In this document: one piece after another, positions 6,625 to 16,551 of the stretch
Layout of the letters: every line of letters starts with the position of its first letter
Position numbering within the stretch: position 1 is the stretch's first letter
Source of the DNA: Bog-756 sp963725395
Lineage (GTDB): Bacteria; Actinomycetota; Acidimicrobiia; Acidimicrobiales; RAAP-2
Direction of reading: 5' to 3'
NCBI GenBank assembly: GCA_963725395.1
Contig: CAVRYH010000009.1
Span: 366,200-430,199, forward strand
Length of the DNA stretch: 64,000 bases
Notes under the pieces: model-generated
The model's input: only the letters and a program-made list of their open reading frames with translations
What the model was told of the DNA's origin: nothing
Database searches by the model: none
Made by a program: the position numbers and the translations under genes

Positions 6625-8202
6625 GTGCTAGCCGCAGCAGTGAGTTACGTCCCCTATCCAAGCTGGTTGAACCCCGGCGACAACACGTGGCAGCTCGTCG
6701 CCGCCACCTTCGTCGGGTTGATGAGCCTCCCCGGACTGGCGGTCCTCTATGCGTCGATCGTCCCGAAGAAGTGGGCGGTCAATGTGGTGGCGATGATGTT
6801 CGCCGGGTTCTCCCTCGTCTTGCTGGCCTGGTTCCTCTGGGCGTACAAGATGGGCTTCGGCGCCGTCTCGATCGGCCACGGCGTGACCGAGGTCAACGGA
6901 ACCGCCGTGCAACACGACCTCACCGGGGTCGGATGGGTCAAACACTTCTTCGACAACCTCGTCGGTGTACCGGGCCCGGTCACCAGCAGTCTCGGCGAAC
7001 AGGGCCAGGCGGTGTCGGCAGCGAACACGCTCATCCCGTTCCACTTCCCGACGGCGTCGCTGGCCTACTTCCAGTTGGTATTCGCCGCCATCACGCCCCT
7101 TCTGTTCATGGGGAGCGTGCTCGGGCGCATCAAGTTCAGCGCCTGGTGCCTGTTGGTGCCGCTGTGGACGACGTGCGTGTACTCGGTTGACGCCTTCCTG
7201 CTGTGGGGCGGTGGCTACTTCGCCCAGGAGGGCGCGCTCGACTTCTCGGGTGGGTACGTCATCCACATGTCCGCCGGCGTGTCGGGATTCGTGGCCGCAT
7301 GGGTCCTCGGCCCCAGACTGCTGCGGGACCGACAGCACTTCCTGCCCAACAACCTGGTCATGGCGGCGGTCGGCGCCGGGATCCTGTGGCTCGGTTGGAA
7401 CGGGTTCAACGGTGGTGACCCGTACTACGCGGGTGCCAGCGCCGCCGGTGCCGTGGTCAACACCAACCTGGCCACCGCGGCCGGGGTGCTGACCTGGGTG
7501 GCACTCGACGCCTGGCTCTCGAAGGAGAAGAAGCCCACCTTCCTAGGTGCCGTGAACGGCATGATCTGCGGCTTGGTGGGCATCACACCCTGCGCCGGCT
7601 GGGTCAACGGCCAGGGTGCGATCTACGTCGGGATCATCTGCTGTGCGATCGTGTGGGTGGCATGGAACTTCCTCTCCAAGGTCCGTCCGTTCTCCAAGGT
7701 CGACGACGCCCTCGGTGTCATCTACACCCACGGCATCGCCGGTTTCTTCGGTGGACTGCTCCTCGGCATCTTCGGCGACCCGAACATGCTCGAGTACGGT
7801 TGCGGCCACCTCGACTCCTCCGGGCAGGTGATCGCCACCACGGCGACGCAGTACGCCACGGCCAAGGGGAGCTGCGTACCGTTCGGGGTCGACGGACTCA
7901 TTTACACCGGCTCGGCCCACCAGCTGTGGGAACAGTTCCGGGCAGCCGTGTTCGTCATCCTCTGGTCGGCGGTCATCACCTTCATCCTGATGAAGATCGT
8001 CGGTTGGGTCCTGAGGGGCGCCCGCTACAAGGACGAGATCCTCGAGGTCGGCGACCTGGCCATCCACGGTGAGGAGGCGTTCCCCGAGGAGACGTTCGCC
8101 GAGCGGGTGGGAGCAATGGCCATGGCCGGGGATTCACCGGCTGTCTCGGTGACATCGTCGCCACCTGACGACGGGTCCCCTCCGGGCGGATCAGGCAGCT
8201 GA
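6625..8202 (+). CDS. amtB: Ammonium transporter
   Basis: Amt/MEP/Rh-type channel that takes up ammonium across the cytoplasmic membrane. The 525-residue protein shows the usual eleven-helix pattern. Recognisable parts are G-L-A-V-L-Y-A-S-I-V-P-K-K near the N-terminus, the pore region D-F-S-G-G-Y-V-I-H-M-S-A-G-V with the first pore His, and Y-T-H-G-I-A-G-F-F-G-G-L with the second. GTG 6625 is chosen because AAAGGAG lies ten bases upstream and homologues start here. It is followed 34 bases later by glnB, the classical amtB-PII pair; PII blocks the channel when nitrogen is sufficient. Confidence 0.93.
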   Translation: MLAAAVSYVPYPSWLNPGDNTWQLVAATFVGLMSLPGLAVLYASIVPKKWAVNVVAMMFAGFSLVLLAWFLWAYKMGFGAVSIGHGVTEVNGTAVQHDLTGVGWVKHFFDNLVGVPGPVTSSLGEQGQAVSAANTLIPFHFPTASLAYFQLVFAAITPLLFMGSVLGRIKFSAWCLLVPLWTTCVYSVDAFLLWGGGYFAQEGALDFSGGYVIHMSAGVSGFVAAWVLGPRLLRDRQHFLPNNLVMAAVGAGILWLGWNGFNGGDPYYAGASAAGAVVNTNLATAAGVLTWVALDAWLSKEKKPTFLGAVNGMICGLVGITPCAGWVNGQGAIYVGIICCAIVWVAWNFLSKVRPFSKVDDALGVIYTHGIAGFFGGLLLGIFGDPNMLEYGCGHLDSSGQVIATTATQYATAKGSCVPFGVDGLIYTGSAHQLWEQFRAAVFVILWSAVITFILMKIVGWVLRGARYKDEILEVGDLAIHGEEAFPEETFAERVGAMAMAGDSPAVSVTSSPPDDGSPPGGSGS

Positions 8203-8236
8203 CAGAACCACTACGAACCCAAGGAGATACTGAACA

Positions 8237-8575
8237 ATGAAGCTGATCGTAGCGGTGCTGAAGCCGTTCAAACTTGACGAGGTGAAGGAGTCCCTCAAGG
8301 CACTCGGGGTGCACGGCATGACGTTGACCGAGGCCCAGGGCTTCGGTCGGCAACGGGGGCACACCGAGGTCTACCGGGGAGCGGAGTACGAGGTCGAGTT
8401 CGTGCCGAAGATCCGGCTCGAGGTCCTCGTCGACGACGCCCAGGTCGACTCGGTCACCAACGCCATCGTCGATGCCGCGGGGACCGGGAAGATCGGTGAC
8501 GGCAAGGTCTGGATCGTCCCCGTCGAGGAGGTCGTCCGGGTGAGGACGGGTGAGCGGGGTCCGGACGCCCTCTGA
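8237..8575 (+). CDS. glnB: PII nitrogen regulatory protein
   Basis: Trimeric sensor of 2-oxoglutarate, ATP and ADP that regulates AmtB and nitrogen metabolism. The 112-residue product begins M-K-L-I-V-A-V-L-K-P, has Tyr51 in the T-loop (G-A-E-Y-E-V-E-F) as a possible uridylylation or adenylylation site, and has the C-terminal G-K-I-G-D-G-K-V-W signature. AAGGAGA precedes ATG. Linkage to amtB suggests a GlnK-type role. A strong terminator follows. Confidence 0.95.
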   Translation: MKLIVAVLKPFKLDEVKESLKALGVHGMTLTEAQGFGRQRGHTEVYRGAEYEVEFVPKIRLEVLVDDAQVDSVTNAIVDAAGTGKIGDGKVWIVPVEEVVRVRTGERGPDAL

Positions 8576-8636
8576 GCGCATCTCGGCGGAACCAGAACGG
8601 TGGCGTCTGTGGGGACGGACGACACCGCCAGCAAGG

Positions 8637-8668
8637 CGAAGGACCGGCTCTTGGGAGCCGGTCCTTCG
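8637..8668. terminator. Strong hairpin terminator after glnB
   Basis: Fourteen-bp perfect arms, core GAAGGACCGGCTC (8638-8650) and GAGCCGGTCCTTC (8655-8667), around loop TTGG. It separates glnB from the converging gpmA gene and can serve both. Confidence 0.85.
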
Positions 8669-8713
8669 TTCGTCGTGGGGCTCCTGAACCGGCGTGGATC
8701 CGGTCCGGGCTGA

Positions 8714-9469
8714 TCAACCGGCTTGGCGGGCCACCGCCTCGGCCGCGGCGCGGGCCGCCTCCGGGTCGCCGAGATACCGACCCGAGCGCACGGTCAGATC
8801 GTCGGACAGCTCGTAGACGAACGGGATGCCCGTCGGGATCTCGAGGCCGGTGATCTCGTCGTCGCCGATACCGTCGATGTGCTTGCGGAGCGCCCGCAGG
8901 CTGTTCCCGTGGGCCACCACGAGGACCGCCCCGCCCCGGGCCCCTTCGGCCAGGAGGTCGGGCACGATGGCGTCCTCCCAGTAGGGGAGGGCCCGGGCCA
9001 CGACGTCGGCCAGGCACTCCGTCGACGGCAGGACCTCGGCGGGTACGTCCCGGTAGCGGGGATCGCCGGCCGGATGGTGCTCGCTCCCGGCGGCGACCGG
9101 CGGCGGCGGCGTGGCGTAGCTCCGTCGCCACTCTTTGACCTGGGCCTCGCCGAACTCGGCGGTGGTCTCCTTTTTGTTCTTGCCCTGGAGGTTGCCGTAG
9201 TGGCGCTCGTTGAGGCGCCAGTGGCGACGCACCGGGAGCCAGCTGCGCCCGGCCACGTCGAGGGCCAGTGACGCGGTGCGGACGGCCCGGGTCAGTACCG
9301 AGGTGTGGAGAACCCGCAGGTCCAGGCTGTCTTCCGCCTCGAGGAGGCGTCCGGCCTCCCTCGCCTCGGACTCGCCGAGCTCGGTGAGATCGACGTCGTA
9401 CCAGCCGGTGAACAGGTTGGCGGCGTTCCACTGCGACTGGCCGTGGCGGAGCAGTACCAGTTGGGGCAT
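8714..9469 (-). CDS. gpmA: 2,3-bisphosphoglycerate-dependent phosphoglycerate mutase
   Basis: Interconverts 3- and 2-phosphoglycerate in glycolysis and gluconeogenesis. The 251-residue product carries the phospho-histidine motif L-L-R-H-G-Q-S-Q-W-N at residues 5-14, the catalytic E-R-H-Y-G-N-L-Q-G, and the second His in V-A-H-G-N-S-L-R. ATG 9469 is chosen because the family begins right before L-V-L-L-R-H-G; the open frame to 9538 adds 23 atypical residues. TACGCT (9476-9481) lies six bases before the ATG, suggesting leaderless transcription. Confidence 0.93.
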   Translation of the reverse strand: MPQLVLLRHGQSQWNAANLFTGWYDVDLTELGESEAREAGRLLEAEDSLDLRVLHTSVLTRAVRTASLALDVAGRSWLPVRRHWRLNERHYGNLQGKNKKETTAEFGEAQVKEWRRSYATPPPPVAAGSEHHPAGDPRYRDVPAEVLPSTECLADVVARALPYWEDAIVPDLLAEGARGGAVLVVAHGNSLRALRKHIDGIGDDEITGLEIPTGIPFVYELSDDLTVRSGRYLGDPEAARAAAEAVARQAG

Positions 9470-9560
9470 GGCCCGAGCGTATCCCTTCAGCCTGGTGAGG
9501 CCCCTGCCCGACGGTCCGCCGACCGGCCATCGGGGCACTTCACGACGTTATTATAAAAAA

Positions 9561-9592
9561 GTTATGTCTATAGCACTCAAGTTTGGTATAGT
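9561..9592 (+). promoter_or_regulatory. HAIR-like HspR operator with dnaK promoter
   Basis: HspR sites (HAIR) read CTTGAGT-N7-ACTCAAG. Here GTTATGT (9561-9567), seven bases, and a perfect ACTCAAG (9575-9581) match 11 of 14 positions at exact spacing. TATAGT (9587-9592) is a good -10, so the operator overlaps the promoter. The site lies in an AT-rich island about 170 bases before dnaK, and hspR is the fourth gene of the operon. Confidence 0.65.
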
Positions 9593-9759
9593 TGCTTTTG
9601 TAAGAAATAGGGCTCAGTGTGGATGTGGTTGTTCCGGCCCCGGAAACGGTCGGTTCTCGGGCACGGAGGCACCGGGCGATGTGTCAGACAGAGAAGTCGG
9701 CCCCTGGGCCGAACAGAGAAAACGGTGCCCGAGCGGGCAGTGAGTAGGAGGCAGCAACG

Positions 9760-11595
<1,836 letters not shown>

Positions 11596-11601
11596 TCCCT
11601 G

Positions 11602-12291
11602 ATGACCGGGAGCAATGAGTCTGGTCGTGACGAAGGGCAGTGGGATCCGGAGGCTGACGAGGTCCCCGGGTCCCGCGCCCCTCGCGGGGCGGGAGGTGCC
11701 GGACCCGGGTCGGGGGAACCGACCGGGGCGGGCACGGATGAGGACGATGATGACGAGGACGCCGAGGCGGTCGACGCCGAGATCCTCGACGAGGCCGACG
11801 TGAGTGCGGCGGTCGACGAGGCCTTCGCCGACGACGACCCACTGGCCCTCGCCCTCAACCAACGGGACGAATACCTCGACTCGCTCCGGCGGCTGCAGGC
11901 CGAGTTCGAGAACTACCGGAAGCGGGTGACCAAGCAGCAGGCCGATCAGGTGGCCAGGGCCGCGCTGTCCTTGGTGGACACGCTGCTACCGGTGCTCGAC
12001 ACACTCGACCTGGCCACCGAGCACATCGGTGACGCCGAGTCGACGGACGGACGGGCCCTGCTGGCCGTGGCCGGACAGCTCCACGACGTGCTGACCAAGG
12101 CGGGGCTCGAACGGGACTACCCGCTCGGCCAGGAGTTCGATCCGAACGCCCACGAGGCGGTCGGCCACCTCCCGGACGAGGACGAGGGCGCTCCTGTTGG
12201 TGGTGAGCCGGTGGTCGGCCAGGTGATGAGGCCCGGTTACCGCTGGCGGGGTGCTGTGGTGCGGCCGGCCATGGTCATGGTGCGGGGCTGA
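11602..12291 (+). CDS. grpE: GrpE nucleotide-exchange factor
   Basis: Releases ADP from DnaK. The 229-residue product has a long acidic, Gly/Asp/Glu-rich N-terminus (about 1-85). The coiled-coil dimer region follows, with L-R-R-L-Q-A-E-F-E-N-Y-R-K-R, then the beta-domain with H-E-A-V-G-H and a final G-Y-R-W-R-G-A-V-V-R-P-A-M-V. The acidic extension is common in Actinobacteria. It sits between dnaK and dnaJ. Confidence 0.95.
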   Translation: MTGSNESGRDEGQWDPEADEVPGSRAPRGAGGAGPGSGEPTGAGTDEDDDDEDAEAVDAEILDEADVSAAVDEAFADDDPLALALNQRDEYLDSLRRLQAEFENYRKRVTKQQADQVARAALSLVDTLLPVLDTLDLATEHIGDAESTDGRALLAVAGQLHDVLTKAGLERDYPLGQEFDPNAHEAVGHLPDEDEGAPVGGEPVVGQVMRPGYRWRGAVVRPAMVMVRG

Positions 12292-12323
12292 ACGAGCAGA
12301 AGAAGGGATCAGGTAGACACGGA

Positions 12324-13433
12324 GTGGCTCCGCAACGGGAATGGTTCGAGAAGGACTACTACAAGACCCTGGGTGTCTCCTCGACGGCGACGGCCAAGGA
12401 GATCACCAGCGCGTACCGCAAGCTGGCCAAGAAGCACCATCCGGACACGAACCCCGGTCACGAGGAAACCTTCAAGGAGATCTCGGCCGCATACGACGTC
12501 CTCGGTGACACCGAGCGCCGCAAGGAGTACGACGAGGTGCGGGCCATGGGGCCGGCCGCCGGTGCCGGCTTCCCCGGAGGCTTCGGCGGTCCGGGCGGGG
12601 GCACCTTCCGGGTCGAGGACATGGGCGACCTCGGCGACCTCTTCGGCGGACTGTTCGGGCGTGGACGGCGGGGCGGGACGAGCGGTCCCCAACGCGGGAG
12701 CGACGTCGAAGCGGAGCTCCACCTCTCGTTCGAGGACGCCGTCAAGGGGGTCACCACCTCGGTCAACCTGACCACCGATGTGCGGTGCCACACCTGCGCG
12801 GGGAGCGGATCTGCGCCCGGCACCCAACCGGCCACCTGTCCCCGGTGCAACGGCTCGGGGACCCTCCAGGACAATCAGGGTCTGTTCTCCCTCAGCCAGA
12901 TCTGCCCCCAGTGCGGCGGCCGGGGAACGGTGGTGACGACCCCGTGCCCGACGTGCCACGGCACCGGTGTGGAGCACCGCAACCGCTCGGTCAAGGTGCG
13001 CATCCCCGCCGGGGTGGAGGACGGCCAGCGGATCAGGGTCAAGGGCCGGGGTGCGGCCGGGCGCGGGAACGCCCCGAGCGGCGACCTCTACGTGGTCGTC
13101 CGTGTCGACCGCCACGGCCTGTTCGGTCGGCGCGGTCGCAATCTCACCCTGACCGTCCCGGTCTCCTACCCTGAGGCCACATTGGGCACCACGCTCAAGG
13201 TCCCGACCCTCACCGACCCGGTTTCGCTCAAGGTGCCGGCGGGGACCCCGTCGGGCCGCACCTTCAGGGTGAAGGGTCGGGGCGTGCCCGCCGGCCGGAA
13301 GAGCTCCACGGGCGACCTGCTGGTCACCGTGGAGGTGGCCGTGCCCCAGACCCTGACCGACGAGCAGCGCGCCGCCGTCGAGGCGCTGGCATCGGTCGTC
13401 GAACCGCCGGCCCGTGACGTACTGGGGGTCTGA
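12324..13433 (+). CDS. dnaJ: Chaperone protein DnaJ (type I, Hsp40)
   Basis: Co-chaperone that stimulates DnaK ATPase and presents substrates. The 369-residue product has a J-domain (about 8-72) with the invariant H-P-D at K-K-H-H-P-D-T-N, a Gly/Phe-rich linker, and four C-x-x-C-x-G-x-G zinc repeats (C-H-T-C-A-G-S-G, C-P-R-C-N-G-S-G, C-P-Q-C-G-G-R-G, C-P-T-C-H-G-T-G) in the middle. C-terminal substrate domains follow. GTG 12324 gives the M-A-P-Q-R-E-W-F-E-K-D-Y-Y start seen in actinobacterial DnaJ1. hspR starts directly after the stop. Confidence 0.97.
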   Translation: MAPQREWFEKDYYKTLGVSSTATAKEITSAYRKLAKKHHPDTNPGHEETFKEISAAYDVLGDTERRKEYDEVRAMGPAAGAGFPGGFGGPGGGTFRVEDMGDLGDLFGGLFGRGRRGGTSGPQRGSDVEAELHLSFEDAVKGVTTSVNLTTDVRCHTCAGSGSAPGTQPATCPRCNGSGTLQDNQGLFSLSQICPQCGGRGTVVTTPCPTCHGTGVEHRNRSVKVRIPAGVEDGQRIRVKGRGAAGRGNAPSGDLYVVVRVDRHGLFGRRGRNLTLTVPVSYPEATLGTTLKVPTLTDPVSLKVPAGTPSGRTFRVKGRGVPAGRKSSTGDLLVTVEVAVPQTLTDEQRAAVEALASVVEPPARDVLGV

Positions 13434-13434
13434 G

Positions 13435-13842
13435 ATGAGCGAGGATCCCCGCAGCCGTGCCGTCTACGTCATCTCGGTGGCCGCCGAGCTGACCGGCGTC
13501 CACCCCCAGACCCTGCGCGTCTACGAGCGCCGGGGTCTCCTCGAGCCGGGTCGGACCCAGGGGGGAAGTCGCCGGTTCAGCGAGGAGGACCTCGACCGCC
13601 TCCGTCACATCCAGTCCCTGACCAACGCCGGCCTCAACCTCGAGGGCGTCCGGAAGGTCATGGAGCTGGAGGCCGAGGTGACCCGCCTGCGCAATGAGCT
13701 GGCGGCCGCCAGGTCAGAGGCCCGTGAGGCGCTCGCCGTGGCCCACCGTCAGTACCGGCGCGATCTCGTGCCACTCTCCCAGAAGCTGGTACCCACCAGG
13801 TCTCAGCACCGCTCCCCCCAGGGCACAGGAGGTACCCGATGA
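13435..13842 (+). CDS. hspR: Heat-shock repressor HspR (MerR family)
   Basis: Represses the chaperone operon, by precedent with DnaK as co-repressor, at HAIR operators. The 135-residue product has a winged-helix MerR domain with V-Y-V-I-S-V-A-A-E-L-T-G-V-H-P-Q-T-L-R and the recognition helix plus Y-E-R-R-G-L-L-E-P, then a coiled coil (about 75-105) for dimerisation. ATG 13435 is one base after the dnaJ stop. Its last four bases overlap the clpB start. The autoregulatory target is the HAIR-like site at 9561. Confidence 0.93.
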   Translation: MSEDPRSRAVYVISVAAELTGVHPQTLRVYERRGLLEPGRTQGGSRRFSEEDLDRLRHIQSLTNAGLNLEGVRKVMELEAEVTRLRNELAAARSEAREALAVAHRQYRRDLVPLSQKLVPTRSQHRSPQGTGGTR

Positions 13843-16331
13843 CCATCAATCCCGAACGCTGGACCCTCAAGACCCAAGAGGCATTCTCCTCCGCGGTCGA
13901 GCGGGCCCGTTCCTCCCACAACGCCGAAGTCACCCCGGAGCACGTCCTGGTGGCGGTGCTCGACCAGCCGGACGGCATCGCCGGGCCGGTCCTGACCAGG
14001 ATCGGCATCGAACCGGCGGTCGTCCGCGACCGCATCGACGGCGAGCTGGGCCGGCTGCCCCAGGCCTTCGGTGGCCAGGAGCCGGGCATCAACCGGGCCC
14101 TCCGGGACGTCCTGACCACGGCCGACGGGCTGCGCACCGACATGGGCGACGAGTACCTGTCGGTCGAGCACCTGTTGTTGGCCATGGCCGACCGCGTCGG
14201 GGTCGACCGCGACCGGCTCTTCGAGGCGCTTCGGGACATCCGGGGGAGCCACCGGGTCACCTCGCAGAACCCCGAGGAGACGTTCCAGGCCCTCGAACGC
14301 TACGGACGGGACCTGACAGCCCTCGCCCGCCAGGGGAAGATGGACCCGGTGATCGGGCGCGACGAGGAGGTGCGCCGGGTCATCCAGGTGCTGTCCCGCC
14401 GCACGAAGAACAACCCGGTCCTCATCGGGGAGCCCGGCGTGGGCAAGACCGCCATCGTCGAGGGACTGGCCCAGCGCATCGTGGAGGGCGATGTCCCCGA
14501 GGGCCTCAAGGGCAAGCGGGTCATCGGCCTCGACATGGGGTCGATGGTGGCCGGGGCCAAGTACCGGGGTGAGTTCGAGGAGCGGCTGAAGGCGGTGCTG
14601 AAGGAGATCACCGACGCCGAGGGCGAAGTGATCACCTTCGTCGACGAGCTCCACACGATCGTCGGTGCCGGCGGCGGTTCCGAGGGCGCCATGGACGCCG
14701 GCAACATGATCAAGCCGATGCTGGCCCGCGGCGAGCTCCGGCTCATCGGGGCCACGACGCTCGACGAGTACCGCCAGTACATCGAGAAGGACGCGGCACT
14801 CGAGCGCCGGTTCCAGCAGGTCTTCGTGCCGCCCCCGTCGGTGGAGGACACCATCGCCATCCTGCGCGGGCTGAAGGAGCGCTACGAGGTGCACCACGGT
14901 GTCCGCATCCAGGACGCCGCGTTGGTCGCCGCGGCGGTGCTCTCCGACCGGTACGTGACCGGACGGTTCCTGCCCGACAAGGCCATCGACCTCATGGACG
15001 AGTCGGCCAGTCGTCTTCGTATCGAGATCGACTCCATGCCCACCGAACTCGACGTGGTCACCCGGCGCCTGCGCCAACTCGAGATCGAGCGCATGGCCCT
15101 GGCCAAGGAGACCGACAGTGCATCGGCGGAGCGGCTGGCCCGTCTCGACGAGGAGATGGCCAACCTCCAAGAGGAGTCGTCGGCCATGACCGCGCACTGG
15201 CAGGCGGAGAAGGAGGCCATCGCCACCATCCAGCAGCTCAAGGGCGAACTCGAGCAGCTACGCGGCGACGCCGAGCGATTGAGCCGTGAGGGGAACCTGG
15301 CCGAGGCCTCGGAGATCACCTACGGGAGGATTCCCGAACTGGAGCACCAGGTGGAGGTGGCGACCCAGGCCCTCGACGAGCTGCAGAAGAGCCAGCGGTT
15401 CCTGAAGGAGGAGGTCGACGCCGAGGACGTGGCCGAGGTGGTCAGCCGCGCCACGGGCGTTCCGGTGAGCCGACTGCTCGAGGGCGAGGTGGAGAAACTG
15501 ATCCGCATGGAGGACGCCCTCCATGCCCGGGTGATCGGACAGGACGAAGCGGTCTCCGCCGTCTCCAATGCCATCCGACGGAGTCGGGCCGGGCTGTCGG
15601 ACCCGAATCGTCCCATCGGCTCGTTCCTCTTCATGGGGCCGACCGGGGTGGGCAAGACCGAACTCGCCCGGGCGCTCGCCGAGTTCCTCTTCGACGACTC
15701 GAGGGCCATGATCCGGATCGACATGAGCGAGTACGGCGAGCGACACTCGGTGGCCCGCCTCGTCGGTGCCCCTCCCGGCTATGTCGGCTACGAGGAGGGC
15801 GGTCAGCTGACCGAGGCGGTCCGTCGTCGACCCTACGCCGTGGTACTGCTCGACGAGCTGGAGAAGGCCCACCCCGACGTCTTCAACATCCTGCTCCAGG
15901 TGTTGGAGGACGGACGTCTCACCGACGGGCAGGGGAGGACGGTGGACTTCACCAACACGGTGCTCATCATGACCTCGAACATCCCCGGTGAGCCCATCGA
16001 GCACTTCAAGCCCGAATTCGTCAACCGCATCGACGAGATCGTGCGGTTCCACCGGCTGAGCGAGTCCGACCTTTCCCGTATCGTGACCATACAGCTGGGC
16101 TCCCTGCGGGGCCGCCTCGCCGAACGGCGTCTGTCCCTGTCGGTCACGCCCGCCGCCGAGGAGTTGCTGGCCCGGGCCGGCTACGACCCCGACTTCGGGG
16201 CCCGGCCCCTCCGCCGCGTGATCCAGCGCCAGGTCGAGGACCCGATGGCCCTGGCCCTGCTCGAGGGGCGCTATCCCGAGGGCTCGACGGTGACGGTGGA
16301 CGAGAAGGACGGCGCCATCGTCCTGGTCTGA
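13839..16331 (+). CDS. clpB: Disaggregase ClpB (Hsp100)
   Basis: Hexameric AAA+ unfoldase that rescues aggregated proteins with DnaK. The 830 residues comprise an N-terminal Clp-N domain (1-145) and two AAA modules, with Walker A G-E-P-G-V-G-K-T near 197 and G-P-T-G-V-G-K-T near 600. The middle coiled-coil domain (about 400-530) distinguishes ClpB from ClpA and ClpC. Length is slightly short for the family because the segment after I-M-T-S-N-I in the second module is abridged. The ATG overlaps the hspR stop by four bases, so it is translationally coupled and under HspR. Confidence 0.97.
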   Translation: MTINPERWTLKTQEAFSSAVERARSSHNAEVTPEHVLVAVLDQPDGIAGPVLTRIGIEPAVVRDRIDGELGRLPQAFGGQEPGINRALRDVLTTADGLRTDMGDEYLSVEHLLLAMADRVGVDRDRLFEALRDIRGSHRVTSQNPEETFQALERYGRDLTALARQGKMDPVIGRDEEVRRVIQVLSRRTKNNPVLIGEPGVGKTAIVEGLAQRIVEGDVPEGLKGKRVIGLDMGSMVAGAKYRGEFEERLKAVLKEITDAEGEVITFVDELHTIVGAGGGSEGAMDAGNMIKPMLARGELRLIGATTLDEYRQYIEKDAALERRFQQVFVPPPSVEDTIAILRGLKERYEVHHGVRIQDAALVAAAVLSDRYVTGRFLPDKAIDLMDESASRLRIEIDSMPTELDVVTRRLRQLEIERMALAKETDSASAERLARLDEEMANLQEESSAMTAHWQAEKEAIATIQQLKGELEQLRGDAERLSREGNLAEASEITYGRIPELEHQVEVATQALDELQKSQRFLKEEVDAEDVAEVVSRATGVPVSRLLEGEVEKLIRMEDALHARVIGQDEAVSAVSNAIRRSRAGLSDPNRPIGSFLFMGPTGVGKTELARALAEFLFDDSRAMIRIDMSEYGERHSVARLVGAPPGYVGYEEGGQLTEAVRRRPYAVVLLDELEKAHPDVFNILLQVLEDGRLTDGQGRTVDFTNTVLIMTSNIPGEPIEHFKPEFVNRIDEIVRFHRLSESDLSRIVTIQLGSLRGRLAERRLSLSVTPAAEELLARAGYDPDFGARPLRRVIQRQVEDPMALALLEGRYPEGSTVTVDEKDGAIVLV

Positions 16332-16551
16332 CCCGATGGCGGATCCGTCGGCCGCCGCCGGTGACCGGGTGGACGTCACGCGTGGGTGCGGCCATCATGT
16401 GGGCCGGAACGAGGCGTGGAGGTGCCCAACGGATGGGTCGGACGTGGACAGTCCCTGGACGGGTGCGTCCGCGTGCCGACCGGACGCCTGAGGGGGCGAT
16501 GAGCGTACGGTCACGGCGCCACCCGCTCGCCTCCCGGGGGGGTGCCCGACC

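Noticed and set aside
9697..9712. Palindrome TCGGCC-CCTG-GGCCGA in the dnaK leader as a CIRCE element
   Set aside because: CIRCE is a 9-bp repeat with a 9-base spacer and a different sequence. The HAIR-like site and linked hspR fit better.
13803..16379. Long leftward ORFs opposite clpB (464 and 373 residues)
   Set aside because: Low-complexity shadows of a well-supported clpB gene.
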